NCBI RefSeq assembly: GCF_963678635.1
Contig: NC_087063.1
Coordinates: forward strand, 26,841,649 to 26,905,648
DNA length: 64,000 bases
Source: Symsagittifera roscoffensis
Lineage: Eukaryota > Xenacoelomorpha > Acoela > Convolutidae
Direction of reading: 5' to 3'
Shown here: positions 11,459 through 23,600 of the stretch, piece after piece
How the letters are laid out: each line of letters opens with the position of its first letter
Numbering within the stretch: position 1 is the stretch's first letter
The notes under the pieces: generated by a model
Databases searched by the model: none
Seen by the model: the letters and a program-made list of their open reading frames with translations, nothing else
Told to the model about the DNA's origin: nothing
Translations under genes and position numbers: made by a program

Positions 11459-12807
11459 CTGAGTTTAGTAGCTTCAAGCAAACCGCTTTGTCAGCACTTT
11501 TAACCCCTTTGCCTCAATCAAGTCCTTTTGGAATAATTGGATACATTTCTGAAAAAATGGACATTCGAAAAACAATGAATGCTAGAGATTAGTTGCTCTT
11601 ATTGTTGCGCTTTTTGATTAGGATTTATTGCTTGAAATATCTGACCTTCACCATCAAAATGGCCGAAAAAAATCCAAAAAATTACGTTGATTTATTGAAA
11701 AATCTTCCCCCAGATTCCATTATTGATCCTAAATTAATGATTCCGATTATCACTAGCATTTTGGCAAGAGTTGATCCTCTTGAAAATGTATTGAATGAAA
11801 AGACCCAGGAAATAATTGACTTAAAAAACAATGTTTTTGATCTCGAAAAGCGAGTAAATTTTCAGGAAAGATATTCGAGCAAAGATTGCTTAATTTTTTC
11901 GAATTTTGGTATCAATCCATACTCCCCCAACCTGATTTTTGACATGTGCAACCTAGTTACACATTACTTTGATGGCTATGTATTATCACTGGGAGCTATC
12001 AAGGCATGTCATCCTCTTCCGACGCGCAAGGATTCTGGTAAGAATGTTCCAATCATTTTGAAATTTGTCTATTTTTCGGACATAGATGAGATTTTCGGAA
12101 GGAGGCGTATGTTATCTGGGCAGAAGGGCGTTCAGGGAAAAAGTTTATTCATAATTGAACGGTTGCCGAAATCAGATATGGAAATTAAAAGGAAATGCGA
12201 TAACATGAATCTTATTACAACGAATCAAAACTGCCAAGTGAAAGTTTTTTGCCAACGACCAAATGGCTCATTTTATTCCCAAAGTGTAAATAGTCTTGCT
12301 GGCGTGGAACAACTAGCTAAAATTGCAACCAAAAACAGATCAATCAAAGCCGGCCAAGACCTCACAACTATCCTCAAGCAGTTCAAAAAACCTTCATTAC
12401 TGGGCGCCATACTGGTGCTCAACTAAATACCAATTCAACTCCTGGTATTTCGAGGAGATGGTCAGAGAGGAATTTATCGCCAGAAAAACTGAATCTTGAT
12501 AATCAGGCCTCAAAGAAATTAAATATTTAAAATGAATCAGAAGCGCTCAATATAGAAAAAACAGTAACAGAAGAAGCTAACAAATAAATTCAACCTACTT
12601 GACTGAAGTCTTATTTTTTTGTAATGGAGAGAAATGTAGAAGAACGTCATATGGGACAACTTAAAAGACAGTTTTTTGTGTTTTTCAAATATAATGTCCC
12701 TCAGATGCCAGCATGACCAACTCGTTATAGATATTGACCAGTTAGAACAAAAACCTTTGATTATTGCGCTATGCGAAACCTGGCTGTGTGATAATGATTA
12801 TCTGAAT
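11459..12807 (+). mobile_element. LINE (Jockey/CR1-like), 5' part: 5'UTR, ORF1, start of endonuclease
   Basis: A roughly 200-bp leader is followed by ORF1 (ATG at 11659) and then by the beginning of ORF2 near 12685. There the endonuclease motif ALCETWLCDND is readable; such a TWL motif opens the apurinic endonuclease domain of Jockey/CR1-group LINEs. The copy stops abruptly at 12807, where a second leader copy begins. It lies antisense within the slit intron. Confidence 0.8.
11659..12426 (+). pseudogene. LINE ORF1 (nucleic-acid-binding protein), frameshifted near its end
   Basis: From the ATG at 11659 (context AAAATGG) it reads 255 codons. A short N-terminal region is followed by a coiled-coil-like heptad stretch (about residues 30-70, NEKTQEIIDLKNNVFDLEKR) and then an RRM-like fold start (KDCLIFSNFG). 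This resembles ORF1 proteins of Jockey/CR1 LINEs that coat the RNA. After the stop, another frame continues with coding-like composition to about 12531 (ending SKKLNI), so the tail has been shifted by an indel. The open frame in the 5' leader upstream of 11659 lacks an ATG and is not part of the protein. Confidence 0.7.
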
Positions 12808-14885
12808 CTGAGTTTAGTAGCTTCAAGCAAACCGCTTTGTCAGCACTTTTAACCCCTTTGCCTCAATCAAGTCCTTTTGTAATAATTGGATAAATTTCTG
12901 AAAAAATGGACATTCGAAAAACAATGAATGCTAGAGATTAGTTGCTCTTATTGTTGCGCTTTTTGATTAGGATTTATTGCTTGAAATATCTGACCTTCAC
13001 CATCAAAATGGCCGAAAAAAATCCAAAAAATTAGGTTGATGAATTTTGCAAAGGAAACTCCAAAAACACGAACTTTTTTGCTGCTGATGTTTTTAATGAA
13101 TTTTTTGCCTCAATTGGCGAGAAACTGAGAAATCCTGAATTTGATTACAAAAAAGCGTTGGGTTATGTAGATTGCATCGAAAAATCAATGGTTTTTTTTA
13201 TAAAATTACCCACAAGGAAAATGAAAATGCCATATATATGTTGAAAAATAAAGGTTCAAATGGTCATGATGGCATAAATAACAAAATTATAAAAGTATCG
13301 CTCCCTGTTATTTCTGTAAGAATTTGCAGCCTTTTCAACCAATGTGTTGCGAGTGGTTATTTTGCTCAAGGCTTAAAAGTGGCAAAAGTTATTCCCCTTT
13401 TGAAGGGAGGTTTAAAAGAATCTTTGGAAAATTATAGACCTATTACTTTACTCAGTTCACTCAGCAAAATTTTCGAAAGGAAAATATTCAATAGAATGTA
13501 TAACTTTGCTAACAAGCAGAAGATTCTTTATGAAAAACAATTTGGATTTCAAAAGAAAAAGTCATGCGTGGACGCATTAATTGAATTCACCAAATTTATT
13601 AGAGAGGGATAGGACAAAAAATTGGTAGGTCAATCATGCCTTGTTGATCTCAAAAAAGCATTTGATACCATAAATCACGATCTTCTTTTGGCAAAATTGG
13701 AAAAATACGGCTTTAGAGGCCGGATTTTTTGTCTTCTGAAAAATTACTTTACAAACCGGTTTCAATTTGTTCATAACTGATAATAAAACATCTTCTAGTC
13801 GCTCTATGTCGTGTGGAGTACCGCATGGGTCAGTTTTAGGTCCGTTTTTGTTTTTAATATATATAAATGGTCTTCCGAAAAATTGCTGAAGGATCTGAGG
13901 TTGTTCTATTTGCTGATGATACTACAATATGCAATGCAGAAAAAAACTGTTGCGATAGCTTTGATAGTTCGTTAAATAAAGTGGATAGATGGTTCAGAAC
14001 GAATGGACTTTGTGTCAATCCTGGTAAAACTCAAATAATGAAATTTGGTAATAACTTTTCAAAAGATTACTTTGCTTTTCGTACTACAGTTCAAATTACA
14101 AATGTGTGTAAATATTTAGGCATTTTTGTTGATAAGAAAATTACTTTCAAATTTCACATTGAACATGATTGCAAAAAGTTAACTAAATTTTGTGGCATTG
14201 TCTGGAAAGCTAGGTATGTTTTTTCTAAACAGCAGATGCTTCGCTTCTACAAAGCATATGTAAATCCTACAATCACTAATGGAATTTTAATATACGGCAA
14301 TACATCCCAATCTCACCTTACCGAGATAATGAAACTACAAAAAAATCTTGAGAGCAATTGTTTTCAAACGTAGATATGAATCAATTAAAAGAAATTATGG
14401 ACGTAAATAAATTGCTTACTGTTTTTGATTTATACTTTTTTGAGATGTTTAAGTACTTGTTTATGGAATTGCGATCGGACAGAAAAAATGGTTTTCTGTC
14501 TCAGATTTTCTCCCAAAAAAGTGGACCATGTACCAGGAGCAAAGCAAAAGGCTTAATTAAAGTGGCAAAATTTTCTACTACCGCTAAACAGAGATCGCTT
14601 ACAGTTAGAATTGTGCAGGCTTTTAACTATTTAAAACAAAATGACTTGATACCTGTTAATACACATGAAATGTCAGAAGTTAGTTGTTTGAGACTCTATA
14701 AACAGTTTTTTCAAAATTACCTAAAAGACAATCAGGACCTCTACGAACTGTTTTTCAATTTCAGCCCTTAATTTAATTTGTTTGTTGAATTGATGCTGGC
14801 TGTCTTCTCTTTACTCTCCAGGATATCCTACTCGATGAGCAGTACTGCTCTTTAGGATCTCCCTCCAGGTATAATATATTGCTTT
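12808..14885 (+). mobile_element. LINE (Jockey/CR1-like), second copy with internal deletion; RT region and 3'UTR
   Basis: It starts with the same leader and first ORF1 codons as the upstream copy (12808-13037 matches 11459-11688 with only a few changes). It then jumps into ORF2 just before the reverse transcriptase, so most of ORF1 and the endonuclease are missing. The reverse transcriptase and C-terminal region follow to 14771, then a roughly 110-bp 3' segment with a GGATCTCCCTCCAGG word. There is no clear poly(A) tail or target duplication. It is antisense to slit. Confidence 0.8.
13036..14771 (+). pseudogene. LINE ORF2 reverse transcriptase, broken
   Basis: Readable motifs in order: NYRPITLLSSLSKIFE (RT motif 2, about 13427-13474), QFGFQKKKSCVDAL (13538-13579), VDLKKAFDTINHD (13642-13680), CGVPHGSVLGPFLF (13812-13853) and the catalytic FADD (13909-13920). 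The C-terminal part then reads through 14373 and 14358-14771 in different frames. An in-frame stop lies at 13610-13612 and at least three frame changes follow (near 13770, 13870 and 14360). The element is dead. The motif set points to the Jockey/CR1 group; a tree would be needed to go further. Confidence 0.8.
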
Positions 14886-16374
14886 TGGCGTTGTATATGT
14901 AGCTGGTAAAGTAATTCAAATTTCAAATTTCAATATTAATCTTACTGAGATTTTTAGTAAAGAAAGACTAAATTAGTTGAATTGTGAGAAAGTAATGAGA
15001 TATTCATTGGCTAAAACTAATGATCAAATATTAAATCAAGGTGAAGAAGCGGCTCTTTTCCAGTCCTCCCCCTTTGATATTTTCTGAAATTCAATATGTG
15101 AAAGTCTATTTAAACTGACCTTTTATGTTAAGAACTGCGTTAAAACGTGTCAGCGTGAACAAGTGAATAAATTTGTACAGCATTTTTAGCATGCAAAATG
15201 TCGTGTGAACAATTTTTGAACAGTTTTTATTTTAGATTTTTTCTAGGGGGGTTAGAAACTGGAAAAGAGCCGGAGAAGTTAGCTTGTCGGTAAATTTTGT
15301 CTACTGTAGTCTAAAAACAGAAAAAAAATGTAAAACAATTTCTATCGACACTAAGATGAAAAACCTATTTTTATCAAACAAGCACTAAATGAAACATCCA
15401 AAATTAGTTTTTTTTGTAAAACAAATTTTTTTATTCTAAAAGTCTAGAAAAAACAGTAATTTTCCATATAAAGAGCGCTACTCGATCGCGTTACTCCCTC
15501 GAAAATAGACTAAATTTCAAAAACTCAATTCAATTTTTCTCGACAAATCAATTTTTCTGATAAACAACAAAAAAGAAAAAAAATTAAAACACCTGAATGT
15601 AAAGTTTCCCCTCATTTTCAATCGTAGGAACAAAATGTCTGTTTTTTCCGTCTGGTTAAAAAAACAGCCTGAATTGCAATTTTTTTTATTAAATCACATA
15701 TCGTGTAAAAACATGAACACTCGCGCGTGTTTAACCATGAGAACCCAAAATAGAATCTATTAATCAAACAAAACTGATATTTTTGCTTAGCAAAACCTAG
15801 ATAAACTTTGAAATAACGAAAACAACGTGTAGTATCGCATAAGAAGGTGGTGATAATGAGAACCTTCATTGACCAGCTACATTGAAGTTTATTCTCAAGT
15901 TACAAACAACTTCTGGTTCCAAAATCAGTTTTAATCATTCCAATGATAACAGTCAAATTTGCGATAACTGATATAACTGAGGTTATAGCAGGGTTGAATT
16001 TGTTTCGATTAGTGAAATGACCAGGCTTGGCAAAATTCTACGCATATATGTGACAGGTTTTGGGTGTAAGCAGTGGTTGCTTTGTTGCGGTCTCTGGGCT
16101 TCTGAAGTTTCTAAACTATGCGATAATAGTTGCATTTATCCCAGATTTATGAAAACTTTAACTTTTGTTTTCGAATTTTGAAAATCTTGAAAAATTTCAG
16201 ATTTCTGTTGTGTTCGCCAGTGAATTCCAGAAGCTTGCAAAAAACTTCGTTCAGCATTTAAAAGCTCATAATTGCCAGCAGTTATTTTTCAGTTTCTTGA
16301 TTAATTGGAGAATTAAGCCAAGCCTGTATCTATTAAAAACTTCAACGCCAACTTTTCTGCTCATAATTTATCCA

Positions 16375-16500
16375 TGCGGGGTGCACTAAAGCTACAAAGA
16401 CAAAGGTCACGGGATCGATTCTCACCATTTTTAACCATTACCCACCAGCCGTCGTTGTTACTAAGCACGCTGTCGTCACCTGTAAGAGAAACTTCAAGCT
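16375..16500 (+). repeat. Possible tRNA-derived SINE scrap
   Basis: The sequence GTCACGGGATCGATTCTCACC resembles a tRNA B box and T arm. It is preceded by a degraded A-box-like stretch (GCGGGGTGCACTAAAGC) and followed by a GC-richer tail unlike its surroundings. There is no second copy in the window, so this rests only on the box match. Confidence 0.3.
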
Positions 16501-16815
16501 TACGAAAAGTATGATAACTAAAAGCAGTCGTAGCACTAATTGAGATTCAATGAACTGAAATACAGATGCAAAAAATTGGTAAAAAACATCTAGTCCCAAA
16601 TATGATTGCAAAATTAGTCAAAGTTTACACACCAACGTTATTGCAGTAGAAAAAAATTTGAAAGTATTGTTTAAACAAGTGAAAATCTTTTCAAAACTAA
16701 ATCTTTTGAAAAATCTTTTTGGTTTTAAAAAGCTAGAAATTCAGCAAATGTAAAACAGTAAAAATAGAAAAATCAGATAGTGATGAAGGCGGATAAAACC
16801 GGTGGTGAAACTTAC

Positions 16816-17659
16816 TGTCTGAGCACGCAAACTCGTCCGATTCCACCAACTGCAAGGGGGTGTTTTCCAGATGGGCCGGAAACGAACACTTGATCGAGGG
16901 CAGCTGCTCCGTCTGAACAGGTAAGGCGTGCGTCTGCATGATCTGTTGCCACCCTGTGAACCAGCGGACGTTGCAGTCACAAATCAGCTGGTTGTCATGG
17001 GCCATAAACCTCGTCAGCTTCTCGGTTGGAAGGTTCTGAAAGTTACTCTCAAACAATGTGGTGAGATTATTGTTATCCAGATACAGTGTCTGTAAATTGA
17101 TCAAGTTGCCGAAAGTGTTTTCCTCGATGCAAACCAGATAGTTGTGAGATAATTTCAAATGCGCCAGGTTTGAGTTGGATTTGAAGAGTCGACTTGGAAT
17201 GACGTGGATCTTGTTGTGGGTTAAGTCGAGGTCATTCAGATTCGTATTTTCCCGGAAAAGACCCTCGGGTACGATTTGAAGCTTGTTGTGGCTTAGTGTG
17301 AGTTGCTTCAAGGCTCCGAGCTTGATAAAAGCGTCACTTTCGATGAACTCGATGTCGTTATTGCTCAAAATCAAGTTGGTAAGATTTGAAAAATCGTACA
17401 AGTGACGATTTTCGATGATCGTAATGTTGTTTTCGGTAAGGTCAAGGTAACCGACCGAATTTGGAAAGGGTACATTTCTCAAAAACGCTGTAGATGTTAT
17501 GCCAGCTTTTCTACACTTCAAGCCGATTTCGGAGTAATGTCCGAATGGAAAACATTCGCACTCTTTAGGGCACGGGTACTTTGGTGCACTCTTGCAATCA
17601 TGCAGGGGCAGAAATGAAAGGACATAACATATAAAGATGATCAGATTAAAACTCTTCAT
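16816..17659 (-). CDS. slit: slit, coding exon 1 (signal peptide and LRR domain 1)
   Basis: This exon encodes residues 1-281 of Slit plus one base of codon 282. A hydrophobic signal peptide (about 1-22) is followed by a cysteine LRR N-cap (30-49, CPKECECFPFG), about six leucine-rich repeats (70-222), and an LRR C-cap (227-279, CDCNVRWFTGW ... ESDEFACS). Order and spacing match the first LRR domain of Slit, including the CIEE-x-FGNL word and the C-cap, whereas the downstream open frame starts with domain 2. The frame stays open to 16733, but those last 27 codons lie past a perfect GTAAGT donor and have no Slit counterpart. The start is the only ATG before the signal peptide. The exon is GC-richer than its flanks. 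Confidence 0.93.
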
Positions 17660-18866
17660 AATTTCGAGTGTTCAGCTGAATATTTACTCTTCTTAAGATC
17701 AAAAATAAATATTGAATTGTAAAATTGTGGCTCTTTTTATTAGAGCGCCAAATTATAAAATGGTAACAATAAACCGTTTAGGACTGCGTAATTATTCTAT
17801 AGAGACTTAATCTCTAGTTTAATAAATTGGTAAAAATATGTCTCGCTGTCTGGTAAAAAATTGGTAATAACGCCAAGTTTTGGACTACAACTCAGCGGTT
17901 AATTGGAACCCTTCGTTCGTAAATCACAAAATCGAGTTTTGATTTCCAAATAATTGCGTGCTCTTCGGACCTTAGTCTCGACATTTGATAGTTTTTATCC
18001 TTTAAAATCTTGTCTCTTTAACTATTATCCTCTAAGCCAGATTGGGCGAATTTGAAGTTCAGAAGCTGAAACAAAGATTATTATTTTAACCAATTGAGAA
18101 AATAAATTAAGCAGTGGCCCGTCGCGGTTTCAATGTGCGAAAAGACCCACCCCACGGTGTAAGCCGATTTAATATGTATATGAAATAGGAACAACGCTTT
18201 TAATAGGATAGCGGAATCAACAATAAACTTTTCAGGGTTTTATTAATGGGTTAAACCACACTAGAACACCTGGTTAGTTTTGCAAGGTTTATTGTTCTAG
18301 CCTAACCTACAGGGCTGTTTTGTTATTTGATAATGAGTAATATTTTCTCAACACTGAAGTTGTGATTCAACAATTGAAACTGAAATCAGTTATTTTCAAA
18401 GTTATTTTTAACTCTCTAGAAAGAAGAAGACGCAACTTTAAAGTCACTGTCTTAAAAAGGAGGAGAAGTTTTTCATGAGAGTATCTAGAACAGAAAAATT
18501 TATCATATTGCAAAAAAAGACGAAATGCAAAATTAGATTTTTTCGGAAAAAAAAAGCTTTTCAACATGTGTTTGGAACTTTTGAAGAATTTTTGAAGTAA
18601 TTTTAAAATATTAATCAATTGTCCAGTTTTTAATTAATCTGAAATTTCTGAAAAATCTGTGTCTTCACTAAGTTTGAGCCTCATAAACAAAAAAAAGTAT
18701 CAGACTGTTTTTCAATTCTGAGAAAAGTCATATCGAAACTTCTTTTTTGACGACTGATAGTTGAAATGACGACTGATTGTTCTGTATTATGCTATATCAC
18801 TTAGACCATGTGAGCTCCGAGGCATAGTCAAAATCGAGGCAGTTTTGGTAACTCAATATACTCTGG
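17660..18866. other. Upstream flank of slit, nothing firm
   Basis: This should hold the slit promoter and 5' leader. I see no distinctive TATA box or repeat. An 83-codon minus-strand frame at 18367-18618 has random-looking lysine/phenylalanine-rich composition and is not called. Confidence 0.4.
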
Positions 18867-19274
18867 CAGTGGCGTGCGCAGAAATTTTTCTAGTGAGGGT
18901 TTCGGTTTTTCGAAATATTTTGAAAATTTTGCAGGTCTTTTTCTTTAGGTCGACCTATGTAATTTTAAAAAGGACCCTATTTTGTCAACAAGTTTCTGCG
19001 CCGCAGGCAAACTTTTTAAAAAATATCCCCAAAAAAGGCGTTTTTAAGCACTTATTGGAAAATTTTGACCAAAAAATTGCGTTTTTTCGGCGTGCGCCCC
19101 CCCCCCCCCCCATAAAATTATCTATAATGGCGCCTAAGGCGCCCTTCGAAAACTTTTTAGGTTGGTCAGCCAAAATCGGATGCCGTGAAATTATACCAAA
19201 AGTAGGACCTTTCGGAAAAATTTGACAACCAGAATTAAGGGGGGCGGTCAAACCCCCTCCTCGGCACACTACTG
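18867..19274 (+). mobile_element. Family A hAT-like MITE, copy 3
   Basis: The ends CAGTGGCGTGCGCAG and CTCGGCACACTACTG form inverted termini beginning CAGT. Flanks TACTCTGG and TCAACTGG share five of eight bases, a weak target duplication. Internally it has AGGTCGACC, GCGCCGCAGGC, TTTGACCAAAAAATTGCG, a 16-C run and GGCGCCTAAGGCGCCC. There is no coding capacity. Confidence 0.75.
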
Positions 19275-19736
19275 TCAACTGGTCTATAATTACCATAGAA
19301 TGGTTTTTGTCTGCAATTTTCCAAAAAAAAACATTTGCATCAGAAATGAAATATTAGTTTTTCAAAAGTTCAATGACTTCGCATCCATCAAAATTATGAT
19401 TTCAGAAAAATGGCCGAGTGGTGCATATAACTTGGAACAACATTCACAGTAGTTCGAAAAACAAAATCTATGGGTAAAAACTTCTTCTGGAAGTCAGAAA
19501 ACACACCGACATTTGCCTATCAAACGTTTATTTTAGATATCCAGAATGGTTTCACTTATTCAGTGGTCTCGCTTAAATTTTTTGTTCTACTAGCAACTAG
19601 GGTGACAAAATTTTTCGGGGGTAGAAAAAGTGACCGAAGTTTTTGCTTTTCGCGCATTTCCTTTGTAAACGAAGGCTGGTTGACAGTAAGTAAATAAACT
19701 TGTCTTCAAGGGTTTTTCACTACTCTACACATTTTA

Positions 19737-19882
19737 TTGTTCCGACTTTCGAATATTTATGCTTGGTGTAGTTTTATTCATTCAATTATTTTGTTAATTT
19801 TTCAATCCAAAAAGTTTTCAGTTAACCTTAAAGTGCAGTAGAAACATTCAGGGCTTCGCCTTGATATAAGAGCTGCCTCGTT
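19737..19882 (+). mobile_element. Family B (Helentron-like), internally deleted copy
   Basis: The left end is TTGTTCCGACTTTCG and the right end reads CATTCAGGGCTTCGCC...GAGCTGCCTCG. Only about 146 bp remain of roughly 530, the middle being replaced by unrelated AT-rich sequence. Both flanking bases are T. Confidence 0.6.
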
Positions 19883-20249
19883 GATATTAGCACTTATTCA
19901 CCCAAGAGAACATCAACTAGGCAGTAAGCAGACATGCCTCTGAAATCACTCTTCTAGCTTTTTACACAGAAAAGTCAGAATCGTCAAACTCATATTCAAC
20001 ATTAAAAAATTATAACCCTTAACGAATTTATACCCGACCAAAGCAATAAGGGTGAATAATTTTCTTAGAGTGGGTAAATTCCACAAAAGAAGCTCAAGAG
20101 AAACCAGTTTCTTTTATCTGCGTTTCTTTAAAACTGCAATTTCACCAATTTTTCGGATTGTTTTGCTGTTAAAATTCTACGCAAGTCCTTCTAATAACAC
20201 AGTGCACCTAAAAAATGAGATTTTTTTTAAATATGCGCTGATCTGTCGC

Positions 20250-20697
20250 AATCACAGCCAATGTAATAAAATAAAATAAAAAAAAATTTAAAATGAGATT
20301 TCTTTGTGAAAATCATCCCCCCACACGCCATATAGAATACAAAGTGGTAGATTCCGCTCCTAGTAACAAATCAATTATGGAAAATAAGATTCGTTTATCC
20401 AATTTGGAACGATTTCTAAGATGGATTAAATCTCCGCTTACGCGTTGTTAGCGCAAAATATATCGAGAGATATTGGCCCCAAATTGGCCAAAATGGCAAT
20501 CTGTAAACCCCACAACTTTACAAAAAATGACCACAAGCAAAGTATCTTTTCAAATTTAATTTTAGGACAACAACACCTTTTGAGCGACATAACAAATTCC
20601 GTCAAAAATGGCTAGTTAGAAAGTCGAAATTTGTCTGAAGGAAAAAAACTACCCCGAGCACAAATATTCCGTTACTTTTGATACGAATGTCGGAAGA
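20250..20697 (-). mobile_element. Family B (Helentron-like) copy, 3' end eroded
   Basis: On the minus strand this carries CTCGGGGTAG, CTAGCCATTTTTGACGG, GATTGCCATTTTGGCC, CGCGTAAGCGGAGATTTAATCC and GGCGTGTGGGGGGATG in family order. The terminal stem-loop side is missing. It is moderately diverged. Confidence 0.75.
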
Positions 20698-23600
20698 AAA
20701 TTATAAAGTTGTGTGGGTCCTACTTTTTTGATAATTAGTTCAGGAGGTCAAAATTCATTTTAAAAATTCTTCTCCTTTTTTTCTTTCTTGTCTCTTAGAA
20801 AAACACATTCAAAGTTTGAAAAATTAAAAATTCCTTACAATTTCCTTTTTGTTTCAAAGATGGTAGGGATCATTTGCGTTACTTGCAGAGCAATCAGTAG
20901 CTCTATTTTGGCTTTGTTTCAATGTCGAAGTTTTTTGAAAAAGATATTGTTCAAAATTTGTGGTTTATATTTTTCTAGCGATAAGGTTTTTTCAGCGCCG
21001 AAACAAAATTAGGAAACAGTTTGTACCAGCGAACTCATTTTCTGGATACTTCACTTAAACGTTCGAGAAATTAATACGGAAAATTGGGATTTCTAATTGA
21101 AACTCTTCTGTCGTAACTCAATTTACAGAAAAAATGAAAAATTTAATGGTTTCAAGGAAATAAATCGCAAATACCCGTAAATGTTGGTTCTAATTCCTAA
21201 CTGATGGAAATTATTTTTTGACTGTTTTTTTTTGGTAATCTGTTTCGATTCCAAATTAGATACTGACTTGGGTTTCACAGATTTGAGTTTTGGGTTTTTT
21301 GAAAACAAAAGAAATTACCTGGAGCTTTTCTGGTCAAATAAAATACTCAATTCGAGTTACTTCAATAATCGATTGTGAAATGGCAGTTTATTAACCCAGC
21401 TTGAAAAGTTTGTTTTATTGCTACTTTAGTTTGCTGTTCTTTTTCCTAAGAAGCTTTCGCGTGCCTATTAGCGACTGCAATATTCTAAGGATTTTCTCGG
21501 ATTTCGGGGGCTTTTTGGGTTTACGGGCTGAAAGCGGGCCGTTGTAAATGAGCTACTTGTGTGTGGGTGAAAACTGTAATTAGATTGTTATAAATAAATG
21601 ATTGATTTTAAATCGCTCAAAAGTGAAGCATTTTGGGCTGTAAGGCAATCCGGGGCAATAAGAGAGTGGGCTTTTTCACCACACTGCTTGATGTTGGAAG
21701 ACAATTCAGAAAATTCAGCTTGGTAAAAATATGCTTACACTTTATGAAATATGCGTTAAAACAAATTTTTTGGCGATAAACATAAGTAAAAGTGCAAAAA
21801 CGTTGCAAGTTTTCACTAAAATTGGTCAATTAGCAGCATGGTGTTAACAACGAGGCGCATAGCTTAAAAACATGAACTAAACATGGATTAAGGGCAAAAT
21901 ATTCAAGTAAGTCTTAAAGCCTGATATTTGAAACAAATAGCTGATTTCGCAAAATCAAGAAATCGACAGAAAAAGGCTGGGAGTCTCAGAAAAAACTCAT
22001 AATCTTCTTTTACCGACCCAATTAGCATAATGACCAACTTGTTAAAATATTTTATCTGCTTATTTCTTAGGGCTGGTTTTAATGGTTGAAACTTTAAGAA
22101 CTGCTCTCGTTTTACTGATTCATTTATTAAAATTTATTGATGCTTAGATGAAAAAAAAGCATTCTGCTTAGTTTTACCCAAGAAAATTGTTGCGCAGCAA
22201 ATAGTAAACGTTTTTGCTGTTTCGGGTTAATAGGAGTTGTCGTTGCGTGGCGTTGTTTATATTTACATTTATGTTTACAGCTGGCTTAAAATTGTGCCAA
22301 TGCGCCCTATGACATACCATAACTGTTAGATTTGGTGCTACTTAATCGATAAATAACTGTGATAATGAAAGAAGATATAAGTTAACTTGGGCTTCAGTTT
22401 TGAAAACCCAACGGGAAGTTAATAGGAAGTAAGGCGGCAATAGCGACACGTTTCCTTCTATCCAATTAGGAGACTAAATTTAAGAATGAAGTTAAGTGAA
22501 GGTAGAAAATTGAATTGGAGACATTCCTGATTAAATTTAACTTACCCTAAACTCTCTTTTTAGTCGCCTTGAGACCTATTCATTTTTTTAATCACCTTTC
22601 CTAGCTGGAAATTAAAAATTTGACGCGATTTATTTCTTTTTGAGTTACTATGAAGTAATTGTATTGTGGTTGTACTGAAATAAAATTCTAAATCAGTAAA
22701 TTATTTCAATGAGCAATTGCGGCGATCACAGCAGACTTAAATATTTTGGTAATACAAATAGTAGATTTTGAAAAAGAGAAAATCAATGAGCGAAAGTGAT
22801 TTTAAGTTTTCTTATAATGAATAGTTGGTTTTAATTGCATACAAACTTCAAACAGGTTACAATAGATGCCAATCATCGGATCAAATAATCAGTTCACGTG
22901 TTGAGCGACTCGGTCGGGCTCAAAAATAGGTCAAGGGTTTTGTTCCAAGCTCTTCTTAACTGTTTTATTCTACATTTAAGGGTGTAATAAAACCTGAAAC
23001 AAAGGTAAACATTTTTCGTACCTTAAAACGTCGACATGATTTCAAAAGGGATTTATTTTCAATATGAAAAACCGAATAAATTTGATGATTTCACAAACTG
23101 ATGACATTTTCAAATAACACAAATAATATATTTGATAAATCTGAAACGCTATTATGGCGCTTTGCTTCGTTTCATGGCTCGATATCAATCAAATTGATTT
23201 ACATGTGCATGGTATGCTGATGCATTTTGACGGAATGTAGTTAGCAGATAGATAATTATGTTGGCTCAGTCAATTGATAATGAATGGCTTCGGTAACCTG
23301 ATATTTGGAATCAATTAGGAGAGGTATACAATTACAATATTTACCAGCCCCACAATATCACTATATAAAACAATTCGACCTGAGCTCAATTAAGCAAGAG
23401 AACCATCGCAAACATATCATATGCTGGATTTTAGACATGCTTAACCCTAAACTAAAACCATGCAACATCGTCTCGACCCGAACCGACTAAAGAAATAACA
23501 GCATCGTTATTACAGAGAAACTTAAACTCAAATAGCAATATGGGATCTTGTTAACTATCACTCGTTTTTTGCTAAAGGGGAGGGGGTGCAATTCGTTACA

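Larger units (their letters stand above)
8236..16815 (-). other. slit intron (8,580 bp, phase 1)
   Basis: The donor is A|GTAAGT (GT at 16815-16814) and the acceptor is TGCTTAG| (AG at 8237-8236). Both are canonical, and the split codon A|AT (Asn) restores the frame. The intron sits exactly between LRR domains 1 and 2. It is inflated by repeats: a foldback (10057-10323), two family A fragments, a LINE in two parts antisense to slit (11459-14885), and a possible SINE scrap (16375-16500). I see no conserved or coding-like stretch in 8236-10056, 11110-11458 or 14886-16374. Confidence 0.88.

Noticed and set aside
16733-17659. A stand-alone 308-residue LRR protein gene
   Set aside because: The last 27 codons follow a perfect splice donor and have no LRR or Slit counterpart. 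The phase and domain order join it to the downstream Slit exon.
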